This document shows positions 6,585-9,850 of a stretch of 9,850 bases of DNA, piece by piece. Both the position numbers and the translations under genes were made by a program. Source of the DNA: Steroidobacteraceae bacterium (GTDB taxonomy: Bacteria > Pseudomonadota > Gammaproteobacteria > Steroidobacterales > Steroidobacteraceae); the NCBI GenBank assembly GCA_013044085.1, contig JABEVI010000041.1:1-9850 (forward strand). Direction: 5' to 3'. The notes beneath the pieces were generated by a model that was given only the letters and a program-made list of their open reading frames with translations, had not been told where the DNA came from and searched no databases. Numbering within the stretch: the first letter of the stretch is position 1; each line of letters opens with the position of its first letter.

Positions 6585-6603
6585 GCCGTGCCGGCCGGGG
6601 GCA

Positions 6604-7086
6604 TCACATCCTGTCCTGCGCATGCGCCTCGAGGAGCCACAGGTGCTTGTCGAGATCGCGCGATATGCCCGTGAACAGGTCGGCCGTGCCGGCGTCGCCG
6701 AGTTTCGCGGTGTCGTCGATCGCCTTGCGCACAGCCTTGCCGAATGCGGCGACCTGGGACGACAGATAGTACAGATGGTCCTTGCCGGCACTGATGTTCA
6801 GCGGGTAATTTTTGAGCTTGCTGCGCTTCGCCGCCACGGCCACGGTTCCCTCCACGGCTCCACCCAACGCGGTGACGCGTTCGGCGATCTCGTCAATTTG
6901 CGCGAGCAGCAGGTCGGAAATCTTGTCGAACAACTCGTGCAGCGCGATGAAATTCGGCCCCTTGACGCCCCAATGCGCCTGCTTCGCCTGACTCTGCAGG
7001 TCGATCGCCTCGGCAAGTCGGTCGTTGAGCATTTCGATCGCATTGCGTCGCGTCTTCTCGGGTAAATCGATCTTGGTCTTGTACAT
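6604..7086 (-). CDS. dps: Dps-family DNA-protecting mini-ferritin
   Basis: 160 residues, the normal length for Dps. The ferroxidase ligands are all present with family spacing: His38 (in AHWGVKGPNF), His50 (in LHELFD), Asp65 and Glu69 (in DEIAERV), followed by the conserved TALGG. In known Dps dodecamers these residues lie between subunits and oxidise Fe(II) with hydrogen peroxide, storing iron and preventing hydroxyl-radical damage. The N-terminus (MYKTKIDLPEKTRRN) has few Lys/Arg residues before helix 1, so direct DNA binding of the E. coli kind is uncertain. The ATG is preceded by AGGAG at six bases, a strong ribosome site. The upstream gap to the ABC permease is 76 bp and probably holds its own promoter, though I cannot name convincing boxes. 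It converges on the oxidoreductase gene with 19 bp between the stops. Confidence 0.93.
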   Translation of the reverse strand: MYKTKIDLPEKTRRNAIEMLNDRLAEAIDLQSQAKQAHWGVKGPNFIALHELFDKISDLLLAQIDEIAERVTALGGAVEGTVAVAAKRSKLKNYPLNISAGKDHLYYLSSQVAAFGKAVRKAIDDTAKLGDAGTADLFTGISRDLDKHLWLLEAHAQDRM

Positions 7087-7162
7087 GCCCGGCTCCTCAG
7101 GGTTGCCTATGCGGTTCGCGGGACATTCTGCGCCATTCGGCGCCGGCTCAAAAGCAGGCCGC
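7087..7162. other. Intergenic region between ABC permease and dps with a small hairpin
   Basis: These 76 bp contain the dps ribosome site on the minus strand and an inverted repeat GCGCC-ATTC-GGCGC (7130-7143). The hairpin lies after the permease stop but has no T-run, so it is weak as a terminator. A minus-strand TTGAGC with a poor GAATGT 17 bp on is the best promoter candidate for dps, and it is not convincing. No OxyR- or Fur-like box is clear to me. Confidence 0.3.
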
Positions 7163-8041
7163 TCAGAGTTCGACGCTGCGCGAACGGAGTCGAATGGCCA
7201 CGAAGATCAAGGCAACGCCGACCGCGATGCCGATCCAGGTCGCGCGATGCGTCGCGAAACCGACCGGATCGATCAAGCTCCAGACGTCACCCGGGGCGGC
7301 ACTGCGTCCGGCGACCGGAAAGCCGGCGAGGGCGAAGATGGAGCCCTGAAAATCGTGGAAGGCGTCGCCGGGATACCCCATGAACAAACGCGAGGTGACT
7401 GCGTGCGCGAGAACACTCGTGCCGAAGAACACGCGCTCAGCCCAGATCGCCCCGAGCGGCGGCAGGAACGACCACAGGGTCAGCGCACGCCGCGCCCACG
7501 CCGAGACGAGCAGCAGCCACCCGGCGACCGGCAGGAACCATACGGCCAGCGTCGCGATCACATACACCCATAGAACCTGAAGTTGCAGCCATTGACCGGG
7601 GTTCCAGAGCGATGCGCCGATCCATGAGCGCGCGCGCACGGAAACCACGAACGCGATCGTGAGCGTGGTCAGATCGGCAATCGCGAAGTAAATGAACGGG
7701 ATCACGAGCAGCCCCATGAGCAGCTTCGAGAGCACGGTCGCCGTGTCCGAAATCGGCAGGCACTTCCAGAATAGAATGCTGTGATCGCTGCGTTCCGAAT
7801 GCAGGCAGTCGAGCAGATACCACGCGGAATACGTGGTCATGGCAAGCAGGAAAACGGCGCCCGAGGCAAACAGCAGCACGCCGCCGAGTGCCCCGCGCTG
7901 CGGCGATACATTCGACAGCACCACGTCGACGTGGCCGAACAGCGCAGCCAGCACCAACAGGGCGCCGATCAGCGCCGGCACGACCCAGATGGCGCGGCTC
8001 TCCCATATTTCCCGGCGGATCAGCCAGAAATGGCGCTTCAT
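7163..8041 (-). CDS. ABC-2-type transporter permease of a GntR-linked cassette
   Basis: 292 residues with about six membrane segments (near 17-35, 53-76, 105-132, 155-181, 187-205 and 267-284). The first cytoplasmic loop after segment 2 has LLDCLHSERSDHSILFWKCLPISD (77-100). An 'ER-D-S-LFWK-LP-SD' pattern is typical of permeases encoded beside YtrA-type GntR regulators and their ATPase. The protein ends in a short basic tail (RLRSRSVEL). Its start overlaps the ATPase stop by four bases (ATGA), so the two are translationally coupled and surely form one transporter. Related Gram-positive Ytr systems respond to cell-wall antibiotics or take part in acetoin use; the cargo here is not known. I see no extracytoplasmic solute-binding gene in the operon, which fits an exporter or a sensor-like transporter. 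Confidence 0.85.
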   Translation of the reverse strand: MKRHFWLIRREIWESRAIWVVPALIGALLVLAALFGHVDVVLSNVSPQRGALGGVLLFASGAVFLLAMTTYSAWYLLDCLHSERSDHSILFWKCLPISDTATVLSKLLMGLLVIPFIYFAIADLTTLTIAFVVSVRARSWIGASLWNPGQWLQLQVLWVYVIATLAVWFLPVAGWLLLVSAWARRALTLWSFLPPLGAIWAERVFFGTSVLAHAVTSRLFMGYPGDAFHDFQGSIFALAGFPVAGRSAAPGDVWSLIDPVGFATHRATWIGIAVGVALIFVAIRLRSRSVEL

Positions 8042-8895
8042 GCCGGTCCGCTCGAGAGCTTGGCGACGAACAAGTCGGCAATGCTGGGGACGCTCACATC
8101 ACCGAACGCGCCGAGTTTGGCACGGTCAACGCCATCGAAGTAGAGGACCGTTGCGCCGGGCGAGCGACGCTCATGGAACGGGCGCAGCGCCCGCGCCTCG
8201 CTCAACTGCTCGGCGCCGACCGCGACCGTCGCGTAGCGCGCCGCGACTTCATCGAGCGAGGTGTCGAGGACGATACGTCCCTTGTCGAGGAACAAAATGT
8301 CCGTGAGGAGATTCTCGATTTCCTCGACCTGGTGCGTCGTGACCAGGATCGAGCGCGTCTCGTTCATGTAATCCTCGGTCAGCGCCTCATAAAAATGCCG
8401 ACGCGCAATCAAGTCCAGGCCGAGCGTGGGTTCGTCGAGCACGAGCAATCTGGCGTCGATCGACATCGTCAACGCCAGATGCACCTGGGTCTTCACGCCC
8501 TTCGACAGTTCGCGCAGGCGACGCTCGAGCGGGATCCCCGCCTTGCCGAGCAACGCACGTGCGCGGTCGCGCCGGAAGCGTGGATGGACGCCGGCGACGA
8601 AGTCGAGTGCCCGATCGACTCGCAACCATCCGGGCAACACGTCGATGTCGGGGATGAACGATGCCTCGCACATGAGAGCGGCCCTCTCATGGAAGGGCTC
8701 GCGGCCGAGGACGCGCAAATATCCCTCGTAGGGCGCAAGCCCGAGCAAGGCGCGTAGAATCGAGGTCTTGCCGGCACCGTTCGGGCCGATCAGTCCGACG
8801 ATGCGGCCGGGCCGGATCACAAAGCCGACACGATCGACGGCAACATGGGCGCCATATCGCTTGGTCAGGTCGCGCGCTTCGATGACGGGTGCCAT
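8038..8895 (-). CDS. ABC transporter ATP-binding protein (YtrB-like)
   Basis: 285 residues. Motifs are Walker A GPNGAGKT (37-44), a signature written LSKGV (130-134) instead of LSGGQ, Walker B LLVLDEP (150-156) with the catalytic Glu present, D-loop GLDL, and H-loop His188 in TTHQVEE. The Q-loop position reads SFIPDIDVLP without Gln, which I remember as common in this subfamily. The C-terminal 80 residues (ATVAVGAEQLSEARAL onward) form a small extra domain seen in many exporter-type ATPases. I chose the ATG at 8895 because the frame upstream of it is the GntR gene read in another frame, and because AGAAGG lies just before it. It sits 8 bp after the GntR stop and overlaps the permease start. 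It powers the adjacent six-segment permease as a likely exporter. Confidence 0.92.
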   Translation of the reverse strand: MAPVIEARDLTKRYGAHVAVDRVGFVIRPGRIVGLIGPNGAGKTSILRALLGLAPYEGYLRVLGREPFHERAALMCEASFIPDIDVLPGWLRVDRALDFVAGVHPRFRRDRARALLGKAGIPLERRLRELSKGVKTQVHLALTMSIDARLLVLDEPTLGLDLIARRHFYEALTEDYMNETRSILVTTHQVEEIENLLTDILFLDKGRIVLDTSLDEVAARYATVAVGAEQLSEARALRPFHERRSPGATVLYFDGVDRAKLGAFGDVSVPSIADLFVAKLSSGPA

Positions 8896-8903
8896 GAGCC
8901 TTC

Positions 8904-9188
8904 TTAAAAACGTCGGCTCGCGACGCCAAAATCGGGCGGCCGGACCGGTGTTGGCGTCGCCACTGAGGGCTCGGCGAGCAGTTCGCCGGCGGAGAAGCCG
9001 AGGCGCCGGATCCTCTCGAGCACCCGCGGCCATTCCTCGTTGCGAAAGCGCCGCCGCTCATCGGCCAAAAGGGTTGGGCGTGCGCCATCGCCGACGTACA
9101 TGCCGCGACCGCGGCGCTTCTGGACGAGGTGTTGCTCGACGAGTTGCTGGCGATAGATCGGTTGGCGGTCGTTCCAGGGCGAATTCAT
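8904..9188 (-). pseudogene. GntR/YtrA-type regulator lacking most of its DNA-binding domain (in-frame deletion)
   Basis: An intact 94-codon frame that starts MNSPWNDRQPIYRQ and continues QLVEQHLVQKRRGRGMYV. YtrA-type regulators normally run about 120-130 residues, with roughly 45 residues between these two blocks holding helices 1-3 of the winged helix, including the recognition helix (PSVR...NPLTV...Y). Here the blocks are joined directly at Gln14-Gln15, leaving only the wing. The C-terminal effector/dimer part (DERRRFRNEEWPRVLERIRRLGFSAGELL) looks normal. The frame is kept, so the protein could still be made and perhaps dimerise, but it should not bind its operator. It is the first gene of the GntR-ATPase-permease operon, which family members normally repress. 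I label it a pseudogene for loss of function; a short functional variant or a sequence error is possible. Confidence 0.75.
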
Positions 9189-9215
9189 CGATCGGCTAAC
9201 CCATGTCGCAGTGTC

Positions 9216-9240
9216 TTACCCTACTACAACAGCAAAGTAA
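9216..9240. promoter_or_regulatory. Candidate operator or promoter area upstream of the GntR-ABC operon
   Basis: This 25-bp AT-richer patch stands out from the GC-rich surroundings. Its ends are TTAC (9216-9219) and GTAA (9237-9240), with a second imperfect pair TACT/AGTA (9222-9225 and 9236-9239). YtrA-type regulators usually bind an inverted repeat just upstream of their own gene, and this lies 28 bp before the regulator start. The symmetry is short and could be chance. Confidence 0.25.
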
Positions 9241-9259
9241 TGAATAGGTTCCCGACCCG

Positions 9260-9288
9260 CCGCACGTCGATCAACCCCTGGGGTGCGG
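9260..9288. repeat. Intergenic inverted repeats between the GntR operon and the sigma-factor gene
   Basis: CCGCAC (9260-9265) can pair with GTGCGG (9283-9288) across a 17-base loop. Within the loop and right arm, ACCCC-T-GGGGT (9274-9284) is a perfect small palindrome. The two structures share bases and exclude each other. No T-run follows on either strand, so neither looks like a terminator. It may be a protein-binding site between the divergent genes, or chance in GC-rich DNA. Confidence 0.3.
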
Positions 9289-9323
9289 GCGGACCGTTTG
9301 TGCCAATAACCGGCGGGGCACGT

Positions 9324-9850
9324 ATGCTAGCCGGCATGGATATCGCTGACCAGGATGGGCAACTCATGCTGCGCTACCGCAGTGGCGACCTTGGCGCATT
9401 CGAGGCGCTCTATGCCCGCCACAAGGGACCGCTCTACCGATATTTGCTGCGCCAGGTCCATGACCCGGCAACGGCAAGCGATTTGTTCCAAGAAGTATGG
9501 TCCAAGGTGATAGCGGCACGCCATCGCTACGAGGCCCGTGCAAGGTTCACGACGTACTTGTTCCACGTCGCTCATCACTGCGCAATCGACCATTATCGAC
9601 GTGGTCGGACGGCGCCGATGCCCACGGGCGCCGCCGAGCCGGCGGCGGGCGTGCCCGAGCCGCAAGTGCCGGAGTACGAACTGCCCGATCGGCGGGCGGA
9701 ATTCGGCGAGCAGCAATCGGCGTTGTTCGCGGCGCTCGCGGCGCTGCCGGCGGCACAGCGCGAAGCATTCCTGTTGCGCGAAGAAGGCGGACTCGCCGTC
9801 GAGGAAATCGCACGCGTCACCAACGTCGGCATTGAAACCGCGAAGAGCCG
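9324..9850 (+). CDS. ECF-type RNA polymerase sigma factor (3' end outside window)
   Basis: The frame is open to the end of the window (about 175 residues). Region 2 is clear: GDLGAFEALYARHKGPLYRY, then DPATASDLFQEVW (the region 2.2 core-binding motif), and RFTTYLFHVAHHCAIDHYRR (2.3-2.4, promoter melting and -10 reading). An Ala/Pro/Glu-rich linker follows. Region 4 then begins ALPAAQREAFLLREEGGLAVEEIARVT and is cut at ETAKS, so the -35-reading helix is partly missing from view. There is no region 3, as expected for the ECF group. Two in-frame ATGs compete: 9324 has GGCGGGG 5-7 bases upstream, while 9336 (MDIADQDGQL) has no visible ribosome site but looks more like family N-termini. I use 9324. 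No anti-sigma gene is visible. It is divergent from the GntR-ABC operon, with about 135 bp between them. Confidence 0.88.
   Translation, partial: MLAGMDIADQDGQLMLRYRSGDLGAFEALYARHKGPLYRYLLRQVHDPATASDLFQEVWSKVIAARHRYEARARFTTYLFHVAHHCAIDHYRRGRTAPMPTGAAEPAAGVPEPQVPEYELPDRRAEFGEQQSALFAALAALPAAQREAFLLREEGGLAVEEIARVTNVGIETAKS

Noticed and set aside
6585..6603. Shared bidirectional terminator between the oxidoreductase and dps genes
   Set aside because: The 19-bp gap has only a short GCCGGC-type symmetry and no T-runs.
7130..7143. Intrinsic terminator after the ABC permease
   Set aside because: The stem is only 5 bp and no T-run follows on the minus strand.

Overview
The window is a GC-rich, densely packed bacterial segment. 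It most resembles a gammaproteobacterium, with Xanthomonadales- or Nevskiales-like gene content. That is an inference from three things: a YheS-type ABC-F protein, a GntR/YtrA regulator-ABC cassette of the Xanthomonadales kind, and an Mla-like lipid-transport operon ending in a PqiC/YmbA-type lipoprotein. I see no rRNA, tRNA, CRISPR array, insertion sequence or phage gene. Apart from one broken regulator it looks like ordinary chromosome.

Layout. (1) 1-1450, plus strand: the 3' end of an ABC-F ATPase gene (yheS), overlapped by a MerR-type regulator with a C-terminal cobalamin-binding domain (CarH/LitR-like). (2) 1431-4981, minus strand: a four-gene operon, permease with fused N-terminal STAS-like domain > MlaF-like ATPase > MCE (MlaD-like) protein > outer-membrane-type lipoprotein. 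It probably moves lipid between the two membranes. Spacings are 2 bp, an 8-bp overlap and a 4-bp ATGA overlap. (3) 4982-5225: a divergent intergenic region. On the plus strand it carries a sigma-70-like promoter and then a clear GEMM-I (c-di-GMP-I) riboswitch. (4) 5226-6584, plus strand: the riboswitch-linked gene, a VAO-type FAD-dependent oxidoreductase of the sugar-lactone oxidase kind. (5) 6604-7086, minus strand: a Dps-family mini-ferritin. (6) 7163-9188, minus strand: a GntR(YtrA-like)-ABC ATPase-ABC permease operon. The regulator has lost almost all of its winged-helix DNA-binding domain by an apparent in-frame deletion. (7) 9324-9850, plus strand: the start of an ECF sigma factor that runs off the window.

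How the parts relate. The Mla-like operon and the FAD oxidoreductase are transcribed divergently from one 240-bp region. The plus-strand -35 element lies on the ribosome-binding region of the Mla-like permease, so expression of the two could interfere. The oxidoreductase is probably controlled by cyclic-di-GMP at translation, because its Shine-Dalgarno sequence can fold into a small hairpin. Other points to check are a Lys in place of the Walker B catalytic Glu in the Mla-like ATPase, an altered cap-helix residue in the CarH-like protein, and the missing FAD-linking His in the oxidoreductase.
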